From: Sphagnum magellanicum
Taxonomy: Eukaryota; Streptophyta; Sphagnopsida; Sphagnales; Sphagnaceae
Direction: 5' to 3'
Length of the DNA: 64,000 bases
Assembly (NCBI GenBank): GCA_021904315.1
Contig: CM038908.1
Span: 32,850,001 to 32,914,000, forward strand
The notes beneath the pieces were generated by a model, which worked only from the letters and a program-made list of their open reading frames with translations, was not told where the DNA came from and ran no database searches. The translations under genes and the position numbers were made by a program. Shown here piece by piece: positions 8,623 through 19,900 of this stretch; the stretch's first letter is position 1; every line of letters begins with the position of its first letter.

Positions 8623-11600
8623 CTAAGTGAAGACTAGCTCTGGAACCTGCTTCCTTTGTCGGTCAGTCATTGTCATGAAAAGTCCCTGGTACAAATCAAT
8701 CACACCAGCCATTGTTGCCCCCCACCAAAAGCTTTTCAATAGTGAAAACAGTGCAACATGAAAATGACCTTGCCCAACCCTATCATCCTACAGCCCTAAA
8801 TCTCAAACCCTAATTTCTCCTAAACCCTAAACCTTAAACCCTAATCATAAAAGAAAGTTCATGGGGGAAAAAAAAAAAGCAATACTCCCAACGAACTTAT
8901 ATTACCGTAGTTGTGTGGATGGTAGCACCAGTTGTCATGCTGATGGTCTGGTTTGGAACCAGTGTGAACTCAAAACGCTGCAACAGCAATGCTAATGCAA
9001 CTGTCGCTGATAGCATTGCAAACTGGTCCCCCACACACTTCCGTGGACCTCCACTGAATGGAATGTACCTACAGAAAAATCATAACAAGTGACACTTTTA
9101 AACAATTTTTCCATATGCTTTTGCAATAAAAGGAGGGTCTACACCAAAGATATGAAATGAAGCACAGAAAATGAAGAGAAATGTGCACTTATTTTTCTAA
9201 GACACCATGCCTTGAGGATTTAAACCCTAAATCTGGTTTCTGAATCCAGTTTTTCCTGTTGTAAAGCAAGTTCAAAGCAAAGTTATAAACCAGCAGAAAG
9301 GCAGATGAACCAGCAGAACCCCAAGTGTTTAAAAATGAGTTTTCCTGTCACTTACTTGAAGTCGGTGTTAGTTTCATTGGGTACAGGTCCCTCTAAATCA
9401 AACCGCTCTGGAATGAATTCTTCTGCCCTCTCCCAAACCTAATAAACCATTCCAAACAGACCTAAAAGAGATTGGAGAAAACCAAGGAAATCCAGACACA
9501 AGAGGAAAACGAAAAGAAAAAAACAGCAAACGGGGAAAGGAAAAAGGAAACAAAAGAGATGAGAAAGTTTACAAGAATATGATCTTTTGAGGACAAAGTG
9601 GGTTCTCCCCACTTAGGATTAAGTAATTTTCTGAAGAAAGCATACCTGGGGAGAATGATGAATATTATACACGGATATCATCACATCCTGGCCTGCTTCC
9701 AATTTATAACCTCCTGGCAATTCATCTGGCTCCTGTGCTCTTCTTAACAACACCTGCAAAGAATGCAATTTCATTCACTACTAAGAACATAATCCAATTG
9801 CCTGTTTGAAGAAATTATTAAAAGGTTCATGTTATTCTTGTTAGTTTTGCTTAGTAGTCCTTGCTTACAAATTTTATCTAGGCAACCAAACTTACTGGTG
9901 GGTGAGGATAAAGTCGCATCGATTCATTAATACAGCGAGTCAAGTACTTCAAATCCTTGATGTCTTCAAACTGGGGTTTTCGTCCTTCCAAAACTCTGTC
10001 AATCTCTTCTTGGACCTTGGTTAATGCTGATGGGTTCTGAAAGAAAACCCACAAAAAAACGATCAGCTTGAACCTTTAGGAAAGACTTGCAAGTGCATAC
10101 AGGGAAAGTCAATAGTGCTGCAAATAGTAAGGAACAGATTTGTTTAGATTTGATCGAAGTATTCTAGAGGTGGTTAACTGCAGAAGTGAGCAATGGAACA
10201 TAGTACAAGATGGAAGCATTCAGTCCTGTCCCAATCCAGTTCTATTTTCTACCTATGTAGTGTCCTCCTGTTATGCCCAGTAGCTTGATAATTCTGGAGC
10301 AAAAGCACACCTTGCTTAGAAGATAGACAGTCCATGTCAATACAGAGCCTGTGGTCTCGTGCCCTGCAACCAGCATAGACAACAGATCGTCTCGCAGCTG
10401 CACACTAGAGACCTTCCTCACCACATTCCCACCTTCCATCTCATTAACTTTGATATTATCCAGCAACAAGTTTTACTTCTTATTGAGATGACTAAGAGTA
10501 AAGGCAAACCTTACTTCTAGTTCATATGCAACAATCATCACTGAACAATGAACACTGAAAGATGTGCCTTTCATGATTTTTCTTATACCCTTCATTCTCC
10601 TCTTGAATTCCATTTAGTAATGTTTGACTAAACAGAGGGAGAGACCTCTTCACGGCTAGCCAGCAAGAACCGAAGAACACTGGGATCAGACTCATTCACA
10701 TATTCATCTCCTTGTAATGTCTCCTTTTCAGCTTCCACCATTTGTTTGCATTCAGCAACCAGCCTCTCAACTGTCTCTCTGATGATGGCTACAGCTTTGG
10801 CAGCCTTCCGTTGTCGAGGTACAATTTTACATAACAGAGGCACCTGTGCAAAACACATACTCAAAAATTTCAGGCACAGCACAACTGTCTTCAGGATTCA
10901 TCAGGGAGGCAATTTATGCAAGAAATGGAAATATTCTGCACTTGTAAGCTTCATGAGCAAACACATGAAATGGAAAAATATTCTCTGAGCTTGTTGTCAT
11001 GCAAAATATATGTCGAGTTTCTTTTGGGTACTATTTCTCACTCACCTGCCAGTAGGGCAATATGTCTGTGGATCTTGACTCAGTTTCCTTGAGAGCAGTA
11101 TAAACTGCCTCTATGACTGGGCTATCAGAGGTGAGTGAATCGAAGTCATAGTTAAAGACTGAGAGCCCAATAACATCCAATGTCAATTGAGAGAATTGTG
11201 CTTCCATGTTCACAGCCTCTCCTGCCTCCAACACTTTCTCAAGCTTCTGAATTAGTCTTTCAGAGCATCTGCAGAAGACGCGGTCCACCATAGTTGAAAG
11301 GTACTTGCGATGGAGGGAGGGAACTACTGCACGTCGACGTATCTGAAAGAAGAGAAAAAACTTCGGTAAAGCACCCCAATTTCAATCAAAAAGAGCAAAT
11401 GTGGCACATCAGTCTCAGGCATCATGATGTGCAGCTCATCAGGGATCATCAGGAACATCATCAGGGAGGAGGATAGGCCAGCATCATTTTTATCATGAAT
11501 TGGTGCCTCCCACCCCCCACTGCCTTCTACTGCATGTGCCATCAATCACCATTCTTGAAGCTTCATATTTGCAGAGGAAGTTTCTCCAATAAGTATGGAC

Positions 11601-12589
11601 ACCCAATGGTTCCATGCCTACAGCAAGATTGTCTCTTTGCTGTGGAAAGGATTCTAGGATCCGAACCTCAACTTCCACATTACTGCACATGGGTATGGAA
11701 GAAGAAGAAGAAGTGTCAAGAGCATGCTGTTGAAGAGCACTAATATACCACAGGCATGCTTGGGTGTGCATTAGGGTTTCCTGGAGTGGATTCTTCAGCA
11801 GCTTGGGTGGTGGTTGAGATGGATGCAAACTGTCTTGTTCCAATTCTACAGCAATGGGACAGAAACCCAAGAAAGAAATTCTCGCAACCAAACCAAACTC
11901 AGATTCCACAGACACACAGATATAGACACAGACAGACAGACAGACCGACAGAGGTGTGAGTGGGTGGGTGCACTTACAGTCCACAATTGACCTTCGGCGA
12001 TGGCAAAGCCAGAGCCGAACAGAAACTCAGCCACTTCTGCGACCAAGCCTTTGGCATAAGTCTTGCCGTAATTCTTCAACACATGCTTGGCAACAGCAGG
12101 ATCTCCCACGATCACGAAATTGCGCGGACCTGCGGAAAGTCTGTACACAGGTCCCTCTTCCATCATCCATTTGAAGAGCGGCAGAAACAACGCGCCACCC
12201 AACAAGTCCTGCACGTCCTCCAGCTGAGCCGCCGCAATGGGAATCCCCGACTCGTCTTTTCCCTTCCCGACGACTCGCATGATGGAAGTCAGCCAGTTTG
12301 GACTTACCCACGACATCCCTGCTCCTCTCTTGTCGACTGCAGCACTCTCCTCTTTTCTCGCACTGCATCGGATGCTGCGCACGCTTCTTGTTGCTCCTCC
12401 ACTCCCAGGTTGCAGCGTTCTCCGAGCTCTTAACCTTCTTCCCCATTCTGCTCCCCCAAAACTTGTTTGCTCCAAGCTTGCATTGCTTGTCGCCGCTGCT
12501 GTGCAGCATGGAGTTCGAGACTGCTGCTGCTGCACAATTGTGTGACCATGAAGCTTGTGCTGCAGCAGGGAAGCTGATGAGGCCATCAT
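8623..12589 (-). CDS. CYP97A: Cytochrome P450 CYP97A-type carotenoid beta-ring hydroxylase (LUT5-like), plastid
   Basis: Nine exons: 12589-11978, 11342-11046, 10843-10646, 10412-10311, 10036-9896, 9753-9646, 9438-9356, 9068-8906, 8685-8623 (TAG). All are in phase, encoding 588 residues; Arabidopsis CYP97A3 is about 595. P450 landmarks: I-helix AGHETTG (exon 4), ExxR in INESMR (exon 5), PERF (exon 7), haem loop [10 protein letters not shown] (exon 8). The segments [29 protein letters not shown] and [12 protein letters not shown] mark clan 97, subfamily A. The family hydroxylates beta-rings of alpha- and beta-carotene on the way to lutein. The first 90 or so residues are Ser/Ala/Arg-rich, as in a transit peptide. 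I chose ATG 12589 (MMASSASLL); ATG 12679 is in frame but adds a Val run encoded by a GTC microsatellite and an Ala run. The exon-3 donor is the unusual GAG/GTCTCT. The C-terminal exon ([12 protein letters not shown]) is short. Confidence 0.93.
8793..8845. repeat. Interstitial telomere-like (CCCTAAA) cluster in the last CYP97A intron
   Basis: The segment contains 'aaaccctaa'-type words four to five times: 'ccctaaatct', 'caaaccctaattt', 'taaaccctaaacc', 'taaaccctaatc'. This is the plant telomere unit with imperfections. It lies between the exon-8 donor (8906) and the exon-9 acceptor (8685) and could be a short interstitial telomeric insertion or telo-box cluster. Confidence 0.7.
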
Positions 12590-13112
12590 AGCAGCAGCAG
12601 CAGCAGCTGAAGCTGATGATGGTACTGACCAACAAAAACCACGCTCGCGAGCTGCGACGACGACGACGACGACGCACACAGCACTCTGATTTGCCGATCC
12701 ATTAGGGTCCGCAGCAGCAGAAAGTGGTGCAATGGCTGATGTTCATTGGATCCGAGAGCCGCAAATCTTATCGGATTCCGGCCACCTGGAACGCGCTCTC
12801 GCTCCTGACGGCATTCATCCATCTGGTAACGACAAGAACGACAGGGCCTAGTCTCAAGAGAGCGGCGATAACAATATTATCTTTGCTTCTTTGTTCAGTG
12901 CTTTCGAAGGCTTCTTCCTGTGCCGTCTTCTGGGTTTTTGGCCTGCAGTTTGGAGTTCAGCAGCAACGACATTCTCTTGTGTTTTGCAGAAAGGAAGGAA
13001 GGGTGTTGAGCACCTGGATTTTTCTCACAGGAAAGCTGTGTGCGTGCATTTGAAGGAGCTTCTAGGGCAGCCAGATAGAGAAAGAGAGAGAGGGGGGAGA
13101 GAGGGGGGGGTG
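12590..13112. promoter_or_regulatory. Divergent promoter region shared by CYP97A (-) and the 133-aa gene (+)
   Basis: Only 523 bp separate the two start codons. The region is GC-richer than its surroundings and includes GCA repeats (12590-12609), a GAC/GTC trinucleotide run (12655-12675) and a GA-rich tract (13078-13110) immediately before the plus-strand ATG. No clear TATA box was identified. Shared regulation is inferred from geometry only. Confidence 0.6.
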
Positions 13113-14539
13113 ATGGCTCCCAAGAGGAAGACGGCAAGGAGCTCCAAGTTTGCAGACGATGCACCGTGGCGAGCACCGCAGGGAGAGAAACCCATTCCCA
13201 GGATTTCACAGGGTGTCGTGTTTCCAGTTCGCCAGGGACCCAATTTCAGCTATGCCATGAGCATCATGAAGGTAGGGTTTCTTTCTTTCTTTGCTTGCTT
13301 GTTTGTTTGTTTGTTTGTTGCAACAGCAACCCCCCAATCAACCAACCCCATCACGGTTTTTATTAATCCCTTTGCAGCATCACCGTCTATGTTGTTGAAG
13401 AAGATTTTCTTGCAAGTTAGGGTTTTCCACAGATTTGAGGAATTACACAAAGCCCATTCTTTGAGATGGATCTGATACAAGAAGAATCTCGAGAATTGCA
13501 GTTCTTTCTTTCTGAGACAGATAGATCTACCATCTCAAGAATTGCAGTTTTTCTTTGTGAGACAGATAGATTGACCACAAGAATCTCAAGAATTGCAGTT
13601 TTTTCTTTGTGAGATGGATAGATCTACCACAAGAATGTTGAAAATTGCAGTTTTTCTTTGTAGAGTTGCAGCACAGGAATACCCTTCTATCCATTTGTGA
13701 TTGGATGCAAAGAAGCTTGAGAACAATCAATCCTGTGAGGAGGATCAGTATGTGTGTCTGTCTGTGGTATATGCTGCAGATTACAGTTTGTCTTCTTTGA
13801 GGGCCTCTTTCAATTCTGCAAAACCCTGTTCTGCTGTGCATGCTTGGCTCACACAGTTGTGGACATTGGAATTGCAGCATCCAGATCCAATAGGATATGG
13901 ACTTGCTCGTGAATGTTTTCTGGAACCTGCAGGACCTGATTGCATCATTCCTGGACAACCAAAGCCCATCAGGCTTCTTGGCTTTCAGGTACACTCCTGA
14001 ATTCCTTAGAAATGCACTGTTCTCAATAATCTTTTCCATGTTTCCTATCATGTGTGTGTGTGCATGTGGTTGTGTCCGTTTGTGTGTGTGTCCATGCACT
14101 TTAGATTGCTTCTTGTTGCAATCTTACTCCATCATGGACAACATCTTGTTGGGTTTCTCTCTGTATGCAGTTCTGGCCCTTCCCTTTTCACAATGTCATC
14201 AGCTTCAAAGCTTTAGAGCCAATTGGCCGTGAGCTCAAGACTGTCGGCAAGGTACTCTTATCCCCTCCTCCTCCTCTTGTTTGCCTCTTTTCTGCCTCTT
14301 TTGCATTCACCTTTTGGTGTATTCTACTGCAGCAACCACATGCACATACGACTGATCAGTTGGCCAACATTTGGTGTCAAGATCTGCATTTGGGAGATTT
14401 GTTGATTTGTTATGCCATATGTGATGGTATGAACTTTGGACAATTTGTGACTTATTGTGTAATCTGCTTCTTGGTAATATGGCTGCAGCTTTTAGACAAA
14501 GCATTTGAACTGATGCAAGCACCCTTCAGCGAGCGGTAA
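13113..14539 (+). CDS. Small conserved-looking plant protein of unknown function, 133 aa
   Basis: Four exons: 13113-13271, 13878-13988, 14171-14251, 14489-14539 (TAA). All introns are GT-AG and in phase 0, giving 133 residues. The N-terminus is basic (MAPKRKTARSSKF). Then come PWRAPQGEKPIPRISQG, FSYAMSIMKHPDPIGYGLA, a central GPDCIIPGQPKPIRLLGF, and near the end FWPFPFHN and LEPIGRELKTVGK. I see no signal peptide or membrane helix. The clean phase-0 exons and Pro/Gly-rich motifs argue for a real, constrained gene. I believe similar proteins occur across land plants but cannot name one. Being next to two cilium genes is not evidence of a ciliary role. It is transcribed divergently from CYP97A. 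Confidence 0.8.
13480..13670 (+). repeat. Intronic tandem repeat, about 55-60 bp x 4, each with an 'attgcag' word
   Basis: In intron 1 of the 133-aa gene, units repeat 'caagaatctc', 'gaattgcagtttttct', 'tttgtgagacagatagat', 'ctaccac'. Each unit carries a pyrimidine tract and TTGCAG resembling a 3' splice site, ahead of the real acceptor at 13877. Confidence 0.75.
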
Positions 14540-15840
14540 TGCAGCTCACATGCTTTCCAAATGCAGATGGAGGATCGTGTTCCTTTTTTTCCTTGTGTGA
14601 TATTGCTGGGATTGGCTTTTGCACAATGTGGGGGGGGGTGCAATCAAGGATGCAGTGGATGTGTGGGCACTTTTTCTGCAACAACTTCCACATTGTCCAC
14701 CTGACAATCTGCATTGTGATCTGGAAGGAGGCAGGGGGGTGGGCCTTTGTGATGCTGTGCAAGAAAAAAACATAGACTGTGCAGTAGGAGATGAAGAAGG
14801 GTTAGGAGGAAAATGAAATGCAATCAGCATGAGTGTGCTAACCATGTATTGTGGCCGTAAGAATTGTATCAGCTGATGATAGCTACAGTTCTGTTGCCAA
14901 TTTGTCTCATGACTAATGAGGCCTTGACCCTTTGCCAAGGTTTTGAAAGAGAAATTACAGGCTTGTTCCCAGTGCTACTGAGGGATTTGTAGTGTACTTA
15001 TTTGGGTGATGTTTCATTTATTTGACTTAGTTTGCAAAATGTGAATATACAGTTTTCAGTCAACAGAATGAAAGCATGTTTCAAGAAGGCTCTTGCAAGT
15101 CAATGGTAACTTGTGAAGCAAACTAGATAATTTGGCACTCAGTGAGTGATGCCTCTAGATACACAGGTCATGCATATCTTGCAATGCTTAATTTGCCAAG
15201 AAGTGGAAAGCTGTTACATATCAAATGCTGAAGATTGTATGATGGGTAAATCAGGCGCTGCAACTCAGAGTGGTTGCATGTGTGAACTGTGCTAGAGTGA
15301 ATTGTTGTAGCTGGTGGAACCATCTCCTTTCTGGTGACAGGCAATACACATCAATGTAGTCTTGTTGTTTCTAAAGGCACTGAACATAGATTGCTCACAT
15401 GTCATGGAAGGTATTTGACAATACCAGCTAGGTACCTACCTCTTGCCTTGGTGATCTATAGCCACTCTCTGATCTAATTCCTGAATTAGTTCCTGCATTG
15501 GCTAGTAAGAGCTAGAATATGACCTCTTGGCTTTGAACCCACAACCACTTGTAAGCTAGCTAGCTGTGACCTTGGGCTACATGTTTTGCTTGTATTCCGA
15601 CCTGTGGTGGGTTTGTCAAGATGCCTGAACATGGGTGGTGGGTAGGAAGGAGCCTCAAAATGCAAGGGTTATTGGACTGGTGTTGGCCATAACTGAAATG
15701 TACCTTATTATCTTTGCTGTCATTTCTGTATCTTGAGCTTTTACCTCCTCTCCTTTTTCATCACTCATCCCCTCCCTGAAACTTCCTGTATCTTATTTTG
15801 CTTGAAAACTGGTGTGACATTGGAAAGGAGGAGGAATAGG
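14540..15840. other. Spacer between the 133-aa gene and the CCDC103-like gene
   Basis: 1.3 kb without a defensible exon. It probably contains the 3' UTR of the upstream gene and the promoter and 5' UTR of the downstream one. A GGGGGGGG run lies at about 14630-14638. Confidence 0.5.
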
Positions 15841-16996
15841 ATGGAGGAGCAGGTGGTGGGTGGAAGGAACTGGAAGCACAGCAAGGAGCTTTGCAATGCC
15901 ATTTATGATGACTGGAAGCATGATGTTGTTGATAGTGCAAAGAAGAGAGCAGTTGCCCAGAATGTTGATTATCCAACTTTTGCCAATCTGGTATTTCTCC
16001 TCATCCCTAATCTCCAATAGAGTCTCACAACAAAAGTTCCCGACTGTTTTTTGACTTCTGAAAGGGCCTTTTTTAAGAAACTCTATTTGAAACTGTGAGA
16101 ATGAAAAGAGTTGAGGATTCAAAGAATCAATCCAATTGCCCCATTGACGTGTGACAAATTGAGTCATAATACTGGGTCTTAGAAAAATACAAGCGTTGGA
16201 AGAAACATCAGTTCAACAATTGCAGTGGAAAAACTATCTTGAACTCTTTCTCAAATGAACTTAGGTCTCTGTGGCACATCTGAAACCAATCGAACGCCAC
16301 AAACCTGGACAGGAGGATGATCATGAGTCCTGCCAAAGCATGGCACCTGCATGGTCTTTCAATGCTTCAGGCACTCAACCTCCCTTACCATGTGAGGAGA
16401 CCTCCTCCAAAATTGATGCTGAATACTTCATGGAACACAGTGTGACAAAGGATGAACAATGCACCAAATATACAGCAGACGCCTTTTTGAAGGAGTGGAG
16501 AAAGCTTGGGATAGACAACCCATTCACAAAACTGGAGTTCTTGACTAGAACTGCTGCACCATTTGAGCTGCCAGAGATCTTCAAGGTGGAAATACCACCC
16601 TACTTGATGGCAGACATTCTTGAGACGATCTTAATTTTCTTCTCATTAGAAGAAAAGTCTTCTTCGCATCCAACCACCGAATCAGTCTCATCAAGAGCAA
16701 AAACAAGGGATATGTTGTCAGGTCAAGTAGATGTGGAATGGGTGATATCGCTACTGGAGGCATTGCCCAAGTGTGGACGGTTCCCTCTTGCTGTCAGGCT
16801 GATGGGGGAGAGGATGCGGGTCAAGGTGCAATGCCTCTTTGAGCATCTGGCTAGTTGTGCCTGGTCTCACTGCATGAACGTTGCACTAAGTGTTGAGAAG
16901 GTGGCAGAGGCAGCTTCAAGCCCGGAACACAAAGAAGATCCCTCAATTATTTATAGATTGCAAGACCTTAGAGCCACTTACACAATTGACTATTGA
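15841..16996 (+). CDS. CCDC103: CCDC103/DNAAF19-like axonemal dynein-arm assembly factor
   Basis: Two exons, 15841-15990 and 16265-16996 (TGA), joined in phase 0, give 293 residues; vertebrate CCDC103 is about 240. The short N-terminal helix (NWKHSKELCNAIYDDWKHD, KKRAVAQNVDYPTFANL) runs into VAHLKPIERHK, matching the LKPLERK signature that follows the CCDC103 N-terminal coiled coil. Further on, ADAFLKEWRKL and CGRFPLAVRLMGERMRVKV match the ...FYRDWRR... and ...TGRFTLNLSLL... segments of its RPAP3-like C-terminal domain. The C-terminus ends YRLQDLRATYTIDY, like the family's terminal helix. CCDC103 helps attach or assemble outer dynein arms, so its presence implies swimming sperm. ATG 15841 was chosen because it starts the conserved helix; frame is also open upstream (from about 15733) without conserved sequence. 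The match is from memory. Confidence 0.8.
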
Positions 16997-19900
16997 AACA
17001 TTCATGGACTGATAGGACCCCGATAGATCATGTAACAAAAATCATGAAACAAAAAACTCTATTTGACAAGATGTCCTACATAGACTTTGTCATGCACTAC
17101 TGCACACTGAAATGGGTTCCAACAACAAATAATGACTAGCAAAGACTAGAGAAAAAAACTATTGAAAACTAATATTCTGTAATAAATGCTTGAGACATTT
17201 GTCATGTGGTACATGTTGAATTGGGTTCCATCGACAAATAATAACAATAGAAAACTAATATTTTGCAATAATAATACTTGACACATTAAAAGAGCATGAT
17301 ACGTTGTTGTTGATGATGGATGGTAATGGTTAAATTGCAGCAAACACATCTAATAATCTCAACTTCTCAGCATAGGCAGAGACCCAATTCATTTTGAAAT
17401 TGATTACCAATGACAATTTTACATTGGATTTTTGTTCCACATAAGTAAGTTTGGGAGATGTTGGAAGTTTGTGTGAGGATTCAAGGAATGTGACCGGTAA
17501 CATAAACAAGTGTGGACTTGATTTTGAGTGCATATCAAAGTTACAATTACCCAAGAACTTTGTATTGTTCAATTCTAAATGAAATGCCAAAGAACACCAA
17601 AACAAAAAAAACCTAACGCTTGTCTACTTCATTTGGGGTGCTTCCAGGATTAGATGCAAATGAATAAACCCCCTTTTGTCATTCAATTTCTTGTAATCAT
17701 ACCAAGATTATGTGACCTACAACCTGCACCTAAAAGATGAAGCACTATGAAAACCAATTCAGCACCAACAAACATGACATGAAACATTGGAAAATCTCTT
17801 ATCAAAACATCTCAATTTAACACATGATATAAGAATTATTCCTCTTACAAAATGAAAAGATGTGGTGTTTTGGGAATTGGAACTGGAATTTGGTGTCTAT
17901 TGTGTGGTAAGTTGCATGGGTTAGAGTCCAAAGTAATGCACCTAGAACAAGGAAAAGTTTCAAGGGTCTGATTACTGAGGGTTTTTAATGTCCATAGGTT
18001 TAGGGTTTCTAACATTTGAATTCCAAATGTACAGGGATTTGTGAGCTTGTTTTTAAGTGAAGGCTTCGATTTTCTTAATTGCTATACTAAATGTCATATA
18101 CTTAGATGTGAGAAACCAAATAGTTGGAACTCTTGTCTTGTTGAAAAGAAAAGAATTATATGACAAAAATGTTTTTTTTAATGAAGTTTTCTTTCCCATA
18201 ATGAAAGCATGTGGACTAACAAAATGTATTATGAAGACCCTTCATTGGGTTGCCTCTAATTATTTCCCTTGTTACAAAATCTTTTTTCTCCTTTTTGAAC
18301 ATTTTATAAATCTAATCTAATTATGTTATTTCCAAGATTTTGCATCATTTCTGTTTTTGCTGCAATATCAATCCAAATTCCAATAACCCAAGTCAAGGTT
18401 TTTGACCAATTGTGGTTGTGGATTCAAATCACCATTAAGACATGTGAAATGTCACTTGTTAGAACAAGCCAAATTATGATAAGGGTCATGGGCGTGAAGT
18501 GATCAATGAAAAATGTTGTATGTGCTCAAGATTAAAGCTTCAAAGTGTTTTGAATGATTGAGTCACTTTGGTTATAATGGTCATCAAAGTAACCACCTAT
18601 ACATGTACCTTAAAGAACTTTATTGACATTTAGTTGGCAAAGTTGAAAGGTGTCATTATGTTGAAAAAGGTCCATCACCAAAATATTGCTTGTTAAAGCA
18701 ACTTTTACAATGGCTCAACATATACCACAAGATGTTCATTCGTCCAAATTCTATTGATGGGGTCATTAAATTTGAGAAAAATAACTTGTTGAATTGTCCA
18801 ACTCTCCCCCCAATATGAAGCCCAACAAAAAACTATCTTTGAAAGTTCCCAAGCCCTAGTGCTTTGTTTTTAATGAATGTGCAACATGAAGTTCTAAAAT
18901 GAAGTGCCTTAATTTTTCGTTGTTAATGAAGATCTCATTATGAAACTCTCATTATGAAGCTTAACATGAAGTTTTAATAACAAACTTTTGATTTAAATCT
19001 CTAACCTAGTTCCAAGGTGAAGCATGTAAGCATGATAATAGGAGCCAAACTAAGTGTAGCAAGTGCTTTGGCTTTCATGTTTTTGAATCAAAATTTGTCC
19101 TAATGTTGTAAGTCGTTAAAAGCATTCATTAAACATTGTAACTTTAAAACAACTTGAACACATAGACATTAGGGTAGACCAATTTGGTCCACCTTTATTC
19201 CAACATGCCAAAAAACTTGGGCAACATTAAATTTTTAAACTATAATATTTATTATCATAAATTTATTATATGTAATATAAATAATAGGATTTATTTTTAT
19301 TTTTATTTTTTAATTTCATTTTTTTTCTCATCAATTGTTGACATGTGTCATCATTTAAGTTAAATTAAAAACCTAATTTTAATGACTAAATAGACCACCT
19401 AATTTATTTAGGTAAGCATTTAACCTAGGTAGATTAAGTAAATAAGAATATTCAATCAATATTTCATCATTGACCACAACAAATGTCATTTGTGAAATTT
19501 AATCTTTAGATCCCAAGGATGGAATTCAACTACTTTACAACCAAGCCACCTCACTTTTTTGTGTATATAATTTTTTTTATAATATTTAGACCATACTTCC
19601 TTTAAACATTACACAAAACCTTAAATTTGATAATTCATATCTTATTGATAATTTGTCCAAATGAAGAAATTGAAACTTTATTCATAAAATTCCTACAATA
19701 ATTTACACAATTAAATGTGTATGTTTTTTAAAAAATCAATTCAATTCAAAAATATGTATTTGAATTTTGTTATTGAATAACATTTCAATGACCAGTTTTT
19801 GGGGGAAAATAAATTCAAACACATGATTTCTAAATGGGAAAAACCTTTGTGAGTAATACAATAGTAAATAAAATATATTTTTCATATTTACACTTTCATT

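Noticed and set aside
8897..8906. CYP97A ending by read-through after exon 8 (TTTVI-stop)
   Set aside because: A final exon at 8685-8623 restores the conserved GL(F/Y)M C-terminus in phase, so the GTAAT at 8905-8901 is a donor.
11493..11984. Minus-strand 163-codon frame overlapping CYP97A intron 1
   Set aside because: It lies within the intron and reads low-complexity (CVCLS repeats from a GACA/GTCT run); a shadow of intronic repeats.
12587..12679. CYP97A start at the upstream in-frame ATG (12679)
   Set aside because: It would add a Val run and an Ala run encoded by microsatellites. The MMASSASLL start gives a normal transit-peptide-like N-terminus, though the upstream start is not excluded.
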